Notes: generated by a model from the letters alone, not told the origin. 11,387 nucleotides of DNA from Thermomucor indicae-seudaticae (GCA_000787465.1 JSYX01000840.1:1-11387), one strand, 5' to 3'. Counted from the stretch's first letter, positions 1 to 8,358 are shown. A program made the numbers and translations.

Positions 1-1
1 T

Positions 2-1378
2 TACTTTTTGGAAATACTGTATAAGTATGTACGCGGTTCAACCTCAGCCTTCCTTCTTCCTGCCGCATCGCATGTTAGGGACATGGGCATCCAATTTTTC
101 TACGAAGATGGGCAAGGCAATGCTGTTGATGAGTACGGCAGACTTGAGCCCATGGACTACGTCGTCGACGAAGAGCAGTATGCTCTTGAAACGCTAAGTT
201 CATACACGCAGTATTTGCGTAACCTTCCTCGCGAGAGTGACCACGGGTCAGATGCCATGCAGACCGAAGTTACAAAGAAGGATGTGGACGTTCGCATGAG
301 AGAAGCATCGGTCAAGCGAGCGTACACGCTCTATACGGATCAGGATAAGGTCAGGTTCTTCAAACTGTTGTTTGAGAAATGTCTGAGTGCCTCAGCTGCC
401 GCAAAGCAGTTGGGTATCCACGTTCGTACGGCTCAAAGATGGGCCAAGCAGTATGAGGAGGATCCTGATAGCATCTTCAAGAAGCGTAAGAATGGCTGCC
501 CGCGTATCCTCGGTGAGGAACATAAGAAGGTCATTTTGGAGTATGTTGATGAGAATCCTTCAGCGGTCTTGGAACAGTTGATGGAACGATTGCTTCAGAG
601 GTTTGAAGGGCTCAAAGTCTTTAAGAGTACCGTTTATGACTTCGTGAGGACGCAGTGCAATCTGTCGCTTAAGAAGGCCCGGTTCCAGCCTGTGGACAGG
701 AATAGCGAGGAGAAGATCCAAGAGCGCCTTGATTGGGTTCGCAAGTGGGAGGGGACGGACATGGATTTCAGGACCAACTGCGTCTTCTTGGATGAGTCTG
801 CCTTCCACGTCAACATGAAGCGCAGTATGACCTGGTCGAAAAAAGGCTCGCCTGCGGTAGTCACTGTGCCCAAAACACGAGCGCAGACAACCACCATTTT
901 GGGCGTGATATCTGCTTCCGGTCTGGTGAACTGCAGCATGAGATTGCCACAGCCCCCAACCAAGAAAAGAAAGCGAGGAGCTTACGCTAAGCTTATGAAA
1001 ACAGGCACAGTAACAGGTCATTACCTAAGCTTCCTGAAGGCTACAATGGACGAGATGGACCGGTAACCACACATAAAGGGCTACTATATCATAATGGATA
1101 ATGCTCCCATCCATACGTTTAGCGACGTGGCTAAGTACATCACGTTCCGTGGTTACCGATGTGCCTATCTTCCATCGTACTTTCCTGAGCTCAACCCCAT
1201 TGAGCAGTTCTGGTCGGCCGTCAAGAGCAATGTTAAGCGTAACAGGTTCTTGGAAAAGGAGACACTGATGACTAGGATCACTGAAGCCACTGAAAACTTA
1301 AAGCCGAGCGATTACGAAGGTTTCGTCTCTCATTCCCATAAATGCCTAGATAAGTGTCGCAACAGAGAGCAGCTGTGA
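2..1378 (+). pseudogene. Tc1/mariner-like DD34E transposase, 5' partial, one in-frame stop
   Basis: Cut-and-paste transposase of the IS630/Tc1/mariner superfamily. The frame is open from the window edge; the first in-window ATG is at 83, and the true start may lie upstream. Counting residues from the codon at position 8, a helix-turn-helix lies at about 115-150 (AAKQLGIHVRTAQRWAKQYE) and a second DNA-binding helical part at about 165-215. The DDE domain has D1 in VFLDESAF (codon 791-793), D2 in IIMDNAPIH (1097-1099) and E in ELNPIEQFW (1202-1204). There are 34 residues between D2 and E, hence DD34E. A basic PPTKKRKRG stretch near residue 316-324 looks like a nuclear localisation signal. A TAA at 1064-1066 splits the frame between D1 and D2, and the same frame resumes at once up to a TGA at 1376-1378. 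No short intron removes the stop. From memory of related fungal copies, an aromatic residue precedes PH.KG there, so a point change from a Tyr codon is likely. The copy is therefore probably dead, unless read through. No terminal repeat was found. Confidence 0.9.
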
Positions 1379-2287
1379 TCTGCTTCTCAAGATAATCGAT
1401 GTCTGCACATTCCATGCGCGGAGCTCATGGGCTGCGACAAGGCCTACTAGTGCACAGCTCTGGCTTTATTATTCATAATAACATCGCACAAGCGTTGTAT
1501 CTATCTTGCATTATGTTTATAGAGCTTTGAAGACCAGTTTTTGACCATTCACGGCGAGTTTCGACAGATGTTTTTCTCCGTGCATTCATACGTCTACCCG
1601 GCATATCACACCATTGACCTTATTACGAGTATCTCCTTATTCCTTATATATGTATTTTTACTATCCCGGGTTACCATTGATGTGGCTCGCCTGCTTATAT
1701 TGCACATTTTCACATATGTCGTTTGTTTGAACAGGCTATATACTGCTGTCTACAATTTCTTGACCTGCCTTTCGTTTCCTTGCTGTTGGGGGACGAGTGA
1801 AACATGATGGGATTGATTCAGATTCCGCTTTGCTTTGTAACCGTAAGAGAGCGGCTTGACATTTTCGGCTACATCCACTTTTGTAAGCGTCTGTCTTTTT
1901 GTTACGCCGTGATAGCCATTGTCACCGCCATAGGTAACGATAAAGCAGCAGAATGGAACCATGTAGAGGTGGTGCATACATTAGCCAGCGGTATATCGGG
2001 CTCCAGGAATACTGTGGATACTGTATAGCTCGTTAGCATTTCCCGTGGGTTGCAGGTCAATGGTTGTGACGCTCTCTTCATACCTTGTCGTTGTGTTTGC
2101 AGTTCGCGTTGTTTCTGGTCGGCTTTGCTCGAGGGGCTATGATGACGATGATGATATCGGACGTCGTCATTAGACTCTTGCCAATCGCTGATATGTGCAG
2201 CACAGGTGGTGAACGATAGGCATCATCGTGAAGCAGTGGTCGATGCTGGTGCAACTGGTGGAGAAGAGGTGCATTTATACCAGGGCT
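1379..2287. other. Intergenic, no supportable gene
   Basis: About 900 bp follow the transposase. They should contain its right terminal inverted repeat if the element is complete, but the left end is outside the window, so the pair cannot be identified. Open frames here (for example 1541-1807, hydrophobic and without an ATG, and 1804-2028) are short and carry no motif. A small imperfect GAT/GACGAT trinucleotide run lies near 2139-2160. No RNA gene seen. Confidence 0.5.
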
Positions 2288-3034
2288 TCAATAAAGATGA
2301 TGTTGGTGACGAATTCGTTTCACCCAGGTTCCTCTTTGGTTGTTGCTCTTGATGACCTCACCATCGGGCACCTTGCCTACCATATGCAGCAGGAGAGTTA
2401 GACGCGAGAGGTCGTGCTTTTGTGCTTGATGTACCTGATCAAGAAAAGGAATGATACACTTCTTCTGGGAAGCAGACGGCAGTGTCAGTTGGCTGTGGCC
2501 TTGGTTACTGATGGCACTTGCTTTCTTTTCTGTTGCGATCGTCATGTTGCTGATTGCGACATCTTGCTCGAAGGATTCAACGATCCAACTCACCTGTTGA
2601 ATGGTCATCTCGTCATAGTCTGGAAACAAGAGTTCGGCATCGCATTTGGGGCAGAGGCATGTCGTTACTTTTGTGTGTCAATATCGTAGTAGTCGCAGGA
2701 GACAAAATACAAACGGAAAGAGATGAGTGATGTTGCCGCCTTTTCCATGCTTACCGGGTTTGAGGCCCAGTTTGATCCAGACCTATAGGTGCTCGCTTTC
2801 TTCCCTCACACACACAAGGACAAAACTGTTAAATAGTCGATGCTTGGAGCATGATCTGACGTTCGCAGGGTAAATCTCGCATATATGGGACCATACCAAA
2901 AATGTTCTCTTGTTACATTATGCTTTATATATTTCTTGTATGTCTACTCTATGTTCGGTGGTGAGGCGTGAGGGTTTCAAGGTGAGCTTTAGCCGGTCAA
3001 GTTTGGAGCTGCCGATGCATGCGATGCTTGTGAA
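2288..3034 (-). pseudogene. Unidentified gene with CxCPxC zinc knuckle, two in-frame stops
   Basis: I do not recognise the family. The last exon (2667-2288) encodes TTCLCPKCDAELLFPDYDE and then a polar, helix-rich tail ending WVKRIRHQHHLY and TGA. C-x-C-P-x-C is typical of one half of a zinc ribbon or RING-like site; no second half is evident. The upstream exon (to 2755) joins in phase through an 87-nt intron and continues in the same frame with coding-like sequence, including KLDRLKLTLKPSRL, FLVWSHICEIYP and VWIKLGLKP. It is interrupted by a TAA at 2918-2920 and a TAG at 2783-2785. Without those stops the frame is open from 3034 to 2288 (220 codons including the final TGA). An ATG-led frame from 3075 (MAFYSHVLGLIDDN...) could be the original N-terminus after a one-base frameshift near 3000-3010, but this is weak. 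Most likely a decayed gene. The antisense open frame at 2910-3095 is its shadow. Confidence 0.55.
2668..2754 (-). other. Spliceosomal intron (87 nt) in the unidentified gene
   Basis: The donor is GTAAGC directly after ...AAACCCG. The acceptor is ACACAAAAG, with a TTGAC branch-like element a few bases upstream. Splicing joins G to TA and gives a Val codon, linking VWIKLGLKP to TTCLCPKCD in one frame. Without splicing the frame hits a stop before the cysteine motif. Confidence 0.65.
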
Positions 3035-3075
3035 TTATCATCGATCAAGCCAAGGACGTGAGAGTAGAATGCCAT

Positions 3076-3534
3076 CTAACCTCCAACACGACTGAGATTT
3101 ATTGGTGACGTGAGTGCGGACAGACGTACGTATGGATAGACGATTCGTATTTTTTCTCGCCTATTCGCCTATATCCTTCCTTGGGCGCTCCCCTCGCTCG
3201 CTTCCTGCGAACGTCGGATTAAGCCAGGTCTCATAGGCTGGTGCAGATATTCCATAAACTGACGCAGATAATCGCTAGGCCCGGTGGAGTAATTTATCTG
3301 CACCACGCCTATATTAATTCAAACCACTGACCCATTTTCATTGACCCTGACCAAATTCAACTTCCAGCACTGTATATGTTCCCAAGAAAATGCAAGGGAA
3401 TGTTACGGAATATAATACGTTTTAATAACAGAGGGCAAAGTGCTTTGCACCTGGTGGTCCTTTTTGCCACAATGGACGTTTTTTTGTTGCTTTAGGCATT
3501 TTAAAATGCATGAATCACGAGAAGAAAGAAAAAA
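3076..3534. other. Intergenic, small inverted repeat only
   Basis: About 460 bp between the unidentified gene and the 100-bp inverted repeat. I see no coding frame or RNA gene. The only structure is the TGGTGCAGATA / TATCTGCACCA pair listed separately. The last 35 bases before 3535 become purine-rich and run into the repeat. Confidence 0.5.
3239..3305. repeat. Short inverted repeat, TGGTGCAGATA stems
   Basis: TGGTGCAGATA at 3239-3249 and its reverse complement TATCTGCACCA at 3295-3305, with 45 bases between. A related direct copy, GACGCAGATAA, lies between them. This could be the ends of a tiny nonautonomous element or chance. No target duplication is visible. Confidence 0.35.
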
Positions 3535-3634
3535 GATAGACAGAACGAGAGATACAGATAAAGGTAGAGGTAAGGAGAACAATTTTCAATAGGACGCGAC
3601 TTTCCACTTGCGGATGACGTACGAGTTTTCTTGT
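3535..3634. repeat. 100-bp inverted repeat, left copy
   Basis: It runs from GATAGACAGAACG to ACGAGTTTTCTTGT. The reverse complement matches 5455-5554 at all but one position (GTAAGGAG here, GTAAAGAG in the other copy). The outer part is a purine-rich low-complexity tract. The inner part holds the stop codon (3586-3588) and final 15 or so codons of the minus-strand zinc-finger gene. Confidence 0.9.
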
Positions 3635-4752
3635 GCGAGCACCTTGGCAATATTCGACTCCTTGTATAGGTCTAATGGAGCATGCTTCATAATAGCCTTA
3701 CGGATCGCCCCGCCTTTTCTTGACACTTCTGCAAGCTCGCGAGCGGTGTCCAGGACAGCACCTTGAGCGCCCTCATGAGCGGTCAAGAAGTCGGTCAAGT
3801 ATGCGAACTCTTGCGCATTCATGCTATATGTCACCAGTTTCTCCAGCAATAATGATGCCAAACAAGTGATACTGGCCCTCCGGTGGCATTGCGAAAACTT
3901 GCGCCACAGCGCGAGAGGATGCATTGGCACCAAACCCTGTCGGACGAACTTTGCAGAGAGGAACGACCATTGGCGACTCGCCGACGGCTTTCCGTAGTCC
4001 CTTACGAAACGGATTCCGCGTTGGAAGGAATGCATCTTCTTGGGAACATGTATATGCAGATCGCATCCTGAGCTCTCGGGCGGAACTTTTGGCAGGGACA
4101 CTCCCAAGAACGGCGTAATTCGTTGCCCTGTGCTCTTCGTGATCATAAGGCCGCCTATTGCCACCAGATTCACGCTCCCCCATCGGACCTCGAGGACCTT
4201 CCACGAACCTTGGCCTTGATATTCTTGATTGCTGTGGATCAGGAACTTCGCTGTGTCGTCTGGCACCCAACTAGCCTCCCGTATAAAAGCACATGCATCT
4301 GCGCCAATGGATCCAGTGACAAAGACGTCCCAAGCAAAGACCAGAATACAGAAGCTTTCGCTTATTATGACTGCGTCCATAAGTCTTGAGGCTTGCTAGG
4401 TCACTACTGCCTCCACGTCGTTTTCTGTATCCCCTGTATACAGCAGACAGGCATCGTCGTTTGCTAGCTCGTTGTCTAGCTTCTCGTAGCAGTCTTCTTC
4501 CGCATCTACAGCTTGGAGCAAACATGATAGCATTGTTGAGGGGCTGCTTTCCATGGCGGCATTTGGTGCAGGTCTCTTTGACAGAGCAATTCCGAGTCCC
4601 ATGGCCTTTCGTTTTAGTTCCGTCTTTCTCGTCGTCAGATACTTGTCCATAGCTGGAGGAGTACTCAAACCATCGACGTCCACCTCTTCCGCCAGTTTAT
4701 CTCCGCTGTTTTCACTTATGAAAAGTTGTAGCGCTTCTTGGGAAGTCAAGTC

Positions 4753-4814
4753 CTTATTTCAGTATATTTGTTAGTTGCACGTTACGTGCCTTTCAAAAAA
4801 AAAATACTATCTAC
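4753..4814 (-). other. Spliceosomal intron (62 nt) in zinc-finger gene
   Basis: Donor GTAGAT after CTTCAAAAG; branch-like CTAAC inside GCAACTAACAAAT; acceptor GAAATAAG. It is phase 0 and joins NEEFQLQK to DLTSQEALQLF. It contains a T-rich run and stops in the gene's frame, so removing it is needed for continuity. Confidence 0.75.
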
Positions 4815-4842
4815 CTTTTGAAGTTGGAATTCCTCGTTACCA

Positions 4843-4919
4843 CTTGCAATAACCTGCACCCGTGACGCTAAGAACTTGTAGATGAGGAAAGTACTTTGTA
4901 TCATAGACAATATATATAC
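4843..4919 (-). other. Putative intron (77 nt) in zinc-finger gene
   Basis: Donor GTATAT after AAAGCGGCAC; acceptor TTGCAAG. It is the only normal-sized choice I found that keeps the phase between finger 2 (HDKHKSG) and NEEFQLQK. An alternative reading is an ATG-led frame within this stretch (MIQSTFLIYKF...) that runs into the next exon, which would make the downstream part a separate protein. Confidence 0.4.
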
Positions 4920-5072
4920 GTGCCGCTTTTATGTTTGTCATGGCAATGAGTGCGCAAAGCTCCCTTATCTTCGAAAGCGTCCCCGCAGCATATACATGGA
5001 TATACGCGTTTGACACTACCGGTAACTACAGTTCCCCCGTCTTCCGCGCTTGAGGTCACAATGACATTCTCA

Positions 5073-5128
5073 CTAAGCAACCACATTAGCATATTGGGAG
5101 CTTGGCTTGCATAGCAAGCACTACATAC
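5073..5128 (-). other. Spliceosomal intron (56 nt) in zinc-finger gene
   Basis: Donor GTATGT, branch-like TGCTAAT, acceptor TTGCTTAG. Splicing joins ADNLTFIEISS to ENVIVTSSAEDGG in one frame and so links the two C2H2 fingers. All three splice signals are close to the fungal consensus. Confidence 0.75.
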
Positions 5129-5305
5129 GAGCTAATTTCAATGAAGGTCAAATTGTCAGCTTTATGCTTCGGTGAAGACAAGTGCTTGCGCAATGTTCAT
5201 GAATGCTCAAAGCTGCTATCGCAGTGAACACAGAGCAGAGTAATGGGCCTGTTACTATGGAGATTTTAGTCTTTAAGTCAAGACCAGAATTCGTAGCTGC
5301 ATTAA

Positions 5306-5503
5306 CCTACTAAAGGCGACCGCAAGGCATGTGAGAGGAAGTTCCCAGTTAAAGTGGCTATGGTAACTGGTTGCGTTGAGAGTGCCGTCACCAGGGGCCA
5401 AGGAAATTCGGACAAGACACTTTCTTCCTTCAGGAGACGACATTTTCGGGAGGTACAAGAAAACTCGTACGTCATCCGCAAGTGGAAAGTCGCGTCCTAT
5501 TGA
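5306..5503 (+). pseudogene. Plus-strand fragment ending in the zinc-finger gene's C-terminus
   Basis: An open frame from the TAA at 5303-5305 to a TGA at 5501-5503, with an ATG at 5360. The final residues, QENSYVIRKWKVASY, are identical to the end of the minus-strand gene at 3586, because the 100-bp inverted repeat starts at 5455. The preceding part (KTLSSFRRRHFREV and upstream) shows no visible similarity to the corresponding part of that gene. It may be the product of an inverted duplication, the remnant of a second diverged copy, or a short gene built on the repeat. Confidence 0.45.
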
Positions 5504-5554
5504 AAATTGTTCTCTTTACCTCTACCTTTATCTGTATCTCTCGTTCTGTCTATC
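5455..5554. repeat. 100-bp inverted repeat, right copy
   Basis: Reverse-complement partner of 3535-3634, with one mismatch in 100. It includes the last 15 codons and stop of the plus-strand fragment plus the pyrimidine-rich tract (CTCTACCTTTATCTGTATCTC). It ends 9 bases before the first base of the 4.5 kb element's left terminal repeat. Confidence 0.9.
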
Positions 5555-5563
5555 CTCTGGCTA

Positions 5564-5735
5564 ATGTCTAATAAACACACTCATGAGCCGGCCTTTGATC
5601 GCGAAGTCTGACTCAGCGACGCGGAGTTGAACAGGGGTTTCTAAGTCCGATTCCCATTTTCAGACCCAGAGAATCCGAATATACAAAAAATCGATTTTTT
5701 GTCGGACTCTGAAATTACCTTTTTTGGTAGTCCAA
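5564..5735. repeat. Left terminal inverted repeat (172 bp)
   Basis: Starts ATGTCTAATAAACACACTC and includes GAGCCGGCCTTTGATCGCGA and GTCGGACTCTGAAATTACC. The reverse complement aligns with 9930-10099 at roughly 90% identity by eye. The densest differences are at 5684-5699, where this copy alone has the 16-bp palindrome AAAAAATCGATTTTTT. Confidence 0.9.
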
Positions 5736-6975
5736 AGCCGTCCGTGAGCCGTTGCATACTGAAGCGTGTATTATCTGCTTGTGCATCAGACCCTGAGGTT
5801 CCTTGGAGCCTAGCAGAGAAGCAAAGTGTAAGGTGAATTATTAGCAGCTCGCTATTGGTGCCTGTTAGAAGATATCTGATAGCGACGTACTGACACGCGC
5901 GGTACAAAGCTGTGAAATTGGGATCCGGCTAGGTTTAGGAAAAAGAGTAAAAACCAGTCTGGCTGGCAGTGAGATGAAAGATACAGGGAAATAGTCTCAA
6001 ATAATGTCCAAGTGAAAGTACAATGATTCTCCCAAAATGCTGACCGACTCCAAAAATCACAATTAAGGGAAAAGTGATCAAGTATAATAAGAAAAATGGC
6101 TCCAGGTAAGAACTAGATCTTCACAGAGGAATAGGGTCACCTTCGTAAACCAAAATCGAATAAAACCGTGTCCCTTCTTTATTCTCTTAATAACTGGTCA
6201 ATATAAGGATGTTATGGATCGAGAAGAACTTTAAGTAGACAGAATAGAACACAGGGGATCTAAGAACTCGACATAAGGTTTGTGAAATGATTGTGAGGAT
6301 ACGTAGGACACTGTGGGAAATCGAACTGTGACCAGGATAATGGATATAATCAGGGAAGTGGATAAGCATTGTAACATATTGTCAGAGCAAAGGAAAAGAG
6401 TAAGAGTAAGCTAACAAGAATAGACTTACAGAAATATAGGTTTGAGGGAGACATTTCTTCATATACATTCATAGATAAGGGAAAGTCGGAGCAGGAAAAG
6501 GATGGCGATGAGTATGGCTATGCCGGTACTGAGCGTCGGCGTAGCTTGGCCGGAATAGCCTACACAAAGGGTGTCAGTACAGAAGGTGGTTTCTAGTGTA
6601 GTGGCTAGAGCGTGTGGTTTGCATGGAGGTTGCCGCTGTTCGAACTTCGGCTTGTTCACTTTTTGTGCCGTTCTCTGTTTACCTAACAGATTGTGTTTTT
6701 TCTCTTACGTCTCCTGGTGTTTGACTCTGCTGCTATGGAATCCTTTTCCTGGCTCGCAGCTGTTTCGCTGCTGAAGGCTAAGGGATAGCAGAAGTCCAAT
6801 ATATCAGCAGAATGAGAGCGCGAACGAAAAACTGCGAATGCAGACAAAACCAGAAAGCTTGTCGTCAAATCGAGTTCAGACCAGCGAAGCAAGTTGTCCC
6901 GACTGACATATTGATAAGTCAGGATAGGTTCCTAGCTAATGCTTTAACTCCAATGCTTCCAGGATTTGGAATCGA

Positions 6976-7132
6976 ATTGCAAAAAAATGGAGTTGGAGTT
7001 CAGTAGATAGGATGAATTGCAATTCCAATCAATTGATAAGAGTCTCCACTGCTCCATTTCCAACGCTTTGTTACAAATCCATACCAACCAACACAAATAC
7101 AGATGCCAATTGCGGTTAATTGCAATTGATTA
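6976..7132. repeat. ATTGCAAT-rich patch
   Basis: Repeated ATTGCAA-type words: GAATTGCAAA near 6975, the perfect 12-bp palindrome GAATTGCAATTC at 7014-7025, CAATTGCGG near 7108, and TAATTGCAATTGATTA at 7117-7132. GGAGTTGGAG and TCCAT/CTCC words nearby are partly complementary. This could be degenerate repeats or protein-binding sites; function unknown. Confidence 0.35.
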
Positions 7133-7210
7133 CTATGCTTTCCAGCCGGGAGTACCAGCGACAATGAGCTCCGTGTACTGGTTATGGCATTGCAAATGTT
7201 CATTCCAAGG

Positions 7211-7574
7211 CATGCCACATGGCACCAAGGCATGACTATCGTGCGAACATGCCTTTAAGCAGGCATCGGGCAAAACATGCCACCGCATGGTATGTCCCAA
7301 TAGGAATCCCTCCGGGCCTGCTATGCTAGGGCATGGCGACTCGCGCGCGGCGTCGGATGAAGCATGCCCCGCTGAACCAAGTTGTGCCTGCCGTTGTCCA
7401 AGACGGCATGAGGCATACCTACCATTCCAATATCTGCCACGTGAAGCGAGTGCGACATGCGAATTGAGCCGTTCGCAACATCGACGCGTAGCCGTAAAAT
7501 GACCTCAGGGCATGAACTAGTGTGAGGCAGAAATATCGCATGAGGGACTGCAGGACATGCCGTGACATTCCATG
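7211..7574. repeat. CATG-rich island (14 CATG in 364 bp)
   Basis: CATG starts at 7211, 7218, 7231, 7248, 7276, 7286, 7332, 7363, 7407, 7456, 7511, 7539, 7556 and 7571. Many extend to GGCATG or CATGCC. About 1.4 would be expected in random sequence of even composition. The patch is also more GC-rich than its flanks. Spacing is irregular, so it is not a simple tandem repeat, and no open frame crosses it convincingly. Confidence 0.6.
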
Positions 7575-8307
7575 CCGTCATACCTTTAGCCTTGGGTTTT
7601 AAAGCCCCACTCCAAGCAATGGCGGCGTCCTATTTTGTTTGACAGACTTTAGAGCATGAAGTCATCCTGCGATATCTTGGACTGTAGGCGTCAGCCAAAA
7701 GAGCGACATGATGATGTTGGCGTATGTTATGGCGCTCTGCATGGAAGCCAACTTTTCTTCTCGATTAGCGACATGTTTTACGCGTATCGAATGTTTCTGA
7801 CGGTGTTCCCTTGCGCCTACAACTTTATACATCGGCCTGCAATAGCTTGTCCTCGGGACATGATTACACTCGTCCGAGGATCTGGAGCATCTTGGTCCTT
7901 CCAATGTGTCAAAAAGTCGGAAAGAGCGTAGTGAGGCTCACGGTCGAAGAGCTTCATCCTCCGTTGGATTTGCGACCAGACAGCAATACGCGCGGAAAAA
8001 GGACAAAGAAAAAAGTCTGATACTGTAAAAGAAGACGAGGAAGATCATCAAAGATTGAAGTGACGAGGAACCACACTAGCCAAGGTGAAATTACGTAACT
8101 CCGTTACATGTCTTGTCCCACTTTCACTCTATGCAGCACTTTATTCATCGTCTTCGGAAGGAATGAACTCGCTACCACTATCGGAGTCGCTGGAACTAGA
8201 GGTAGCGGACTCAGGGGATTCACTACTGGTGGAGAAAGCGTCACTATGGCGCCTTCTTTGCGGACGGACTGAACCGTGAGGCTGCAGCGGAGAACCTGCA
8301 TTTGACC

Positions 8308-8358
8308 CTTAAAACACAGGTTAGCATAGGTTTACAAGCAACCCGAAGATAAATCTAC
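8308..8358 (-). other. Spliceosomal intron 3 (51 nt) of Merlin-like transposase
   Basis: Donor GTAGAT after GCGGAAG, branch site TGCTAAC, acceptor TTTTAAG. Splicing joins HSVNAAEG to SNAGSPLQPHG and opens the Ser-rich acidic tail. Unspliced reading stops within the intron. Confidence 0.8.

Larger units (their letters stand above)
3586..5265 (-). pseudogene. C2H2 zinc-finger protein of unrecognised family, multi-exon, two in-frame stops
   Basis: Reconstructed from four phase-compatible exons: 5265-5129, 5072-4920, 4842-4815 and 4752-3586, about 494 codons. Finger 1 is CVHCDSSFEH... ending LRKHLSSPKH (C-x2-C-x12-H-x5-H). A TGA at 5197-5199 falls inside it. Finger 2 is CICCGDAFEDKGALRTH then CHDKH (C-x2-C-x12-H-x4-H). 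Next come an acidic part (KLAEEVDVDG), a basic TTRKTELKRKA stretch and an acidic EEDCYEKLDNELANDD, then a TAG at 4396-4398. The same frame then runs 269 codons to a TGA at 3586-3588, through SWVPDDTAKFLIHSN, GCDLHIHVPKKM and a helical ending LAQENSYVIRKWKVASY. I know no family for the long C-terminal part. The fingers suggest DNA or RNA binding; a transposon-encoded protein or a host gene are both possible. No start ATG was found: a TAA at 5266-5268 closes the frame, so the 5' end is missing or lies behind another intron. Confidence 0.6.
3535..5554. mobile_element. 2 kb unit bounded by near-identical 100-bp inverted repeats
   Basis: The unit is defined by inverted repeats 3535-3634 and 5455-5554. 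It contains the zinc-finger gene on the minus strand and, at the far end, a plus-strand fragment repeating that gene's last codons. Calling it mobile is an inference: the repeats look like terminal inverted repeats, but they extend into coding sequence and no target-site duplication is visible (left flank ...GAAAAAA, right flank CTCTGGC). An inverted duplication or fold-back event is an equal alternative. No known transposase motif was recognised in the enclosed gene. Confidence 0.4.
5736..8140. other. 2.4 kb interior of the element without a supportable gene
   Basis: Several 60 to 90 codon open frames exist (for example 6571-6774 and 7656-7931 on plus, 6683-6892 and 7321-7581 on minus), but none shows a domain, a splice-linked continuation or coding-like composition I trust. 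A basic frame ending near 8020 (GKRTKKKV) and an overlapping one ending KEDEEDHQRLK near 8060 are the only hints of coding and remain unsupported. Two compositional patches, at 6976-7132 and 7211-7574, are listed separately. Confidence 0.45.

Noticed and set aside
560..1021. Long minus-strand frames opposite the Tc1-like transposase
   Set aside because: They are antisense shadows of a clearly coding plus-strand frame.
1064..1093. Short intron removing the TAA in the Tc1-like transposase (GGTAACC looks like a donor)
   Set aside because: The nearest in-phase acceptor would make an intron of under 20 nt, and the frame on both sides is already continuous.
1541..1807. Hydrophobic 88-codon frame resembling a membrane protein
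   Set aside because: It starts at TTG, lies in T-rich sequence and has no motif. Hydrophobicity follows from composition.
3824..4525. Alternative minus-strand frames (3824-4270 and 4271-4525) overlapping the zinc-finger gene
   Set aside because: Arg/Pro/Gly-rich shadow character. The 3586-4395 frame continues in phase with the upstream exons and has better coding character, although a frame switch within it cannot be fully excluded by eye.
1064..5199. Reassigned stop codons (TAA/TAG read as Gln), because three genes have in-frame TAA or TAG and end in TGA
   Set aside because: A TGA also interrupts the first zinc finger at 5197-5199, the Merlin-like gene ends with TAA after a natural-looking acidic tail, and that gene has frameshifts. 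Ordinary decay explains all of it.
7211..7574. CRISPR-like or tandem array
   Set aside because: CATG spacing is irregular, there is no constant repeat longer than about 6 to 8 bases, and the host is eukaryotic.
7656..7931. 91-codon plus-strand frame and its minus-strand partner (7662-7904)
   Set aside because: No domain or splice continuation, and no reason to prefer either strand.
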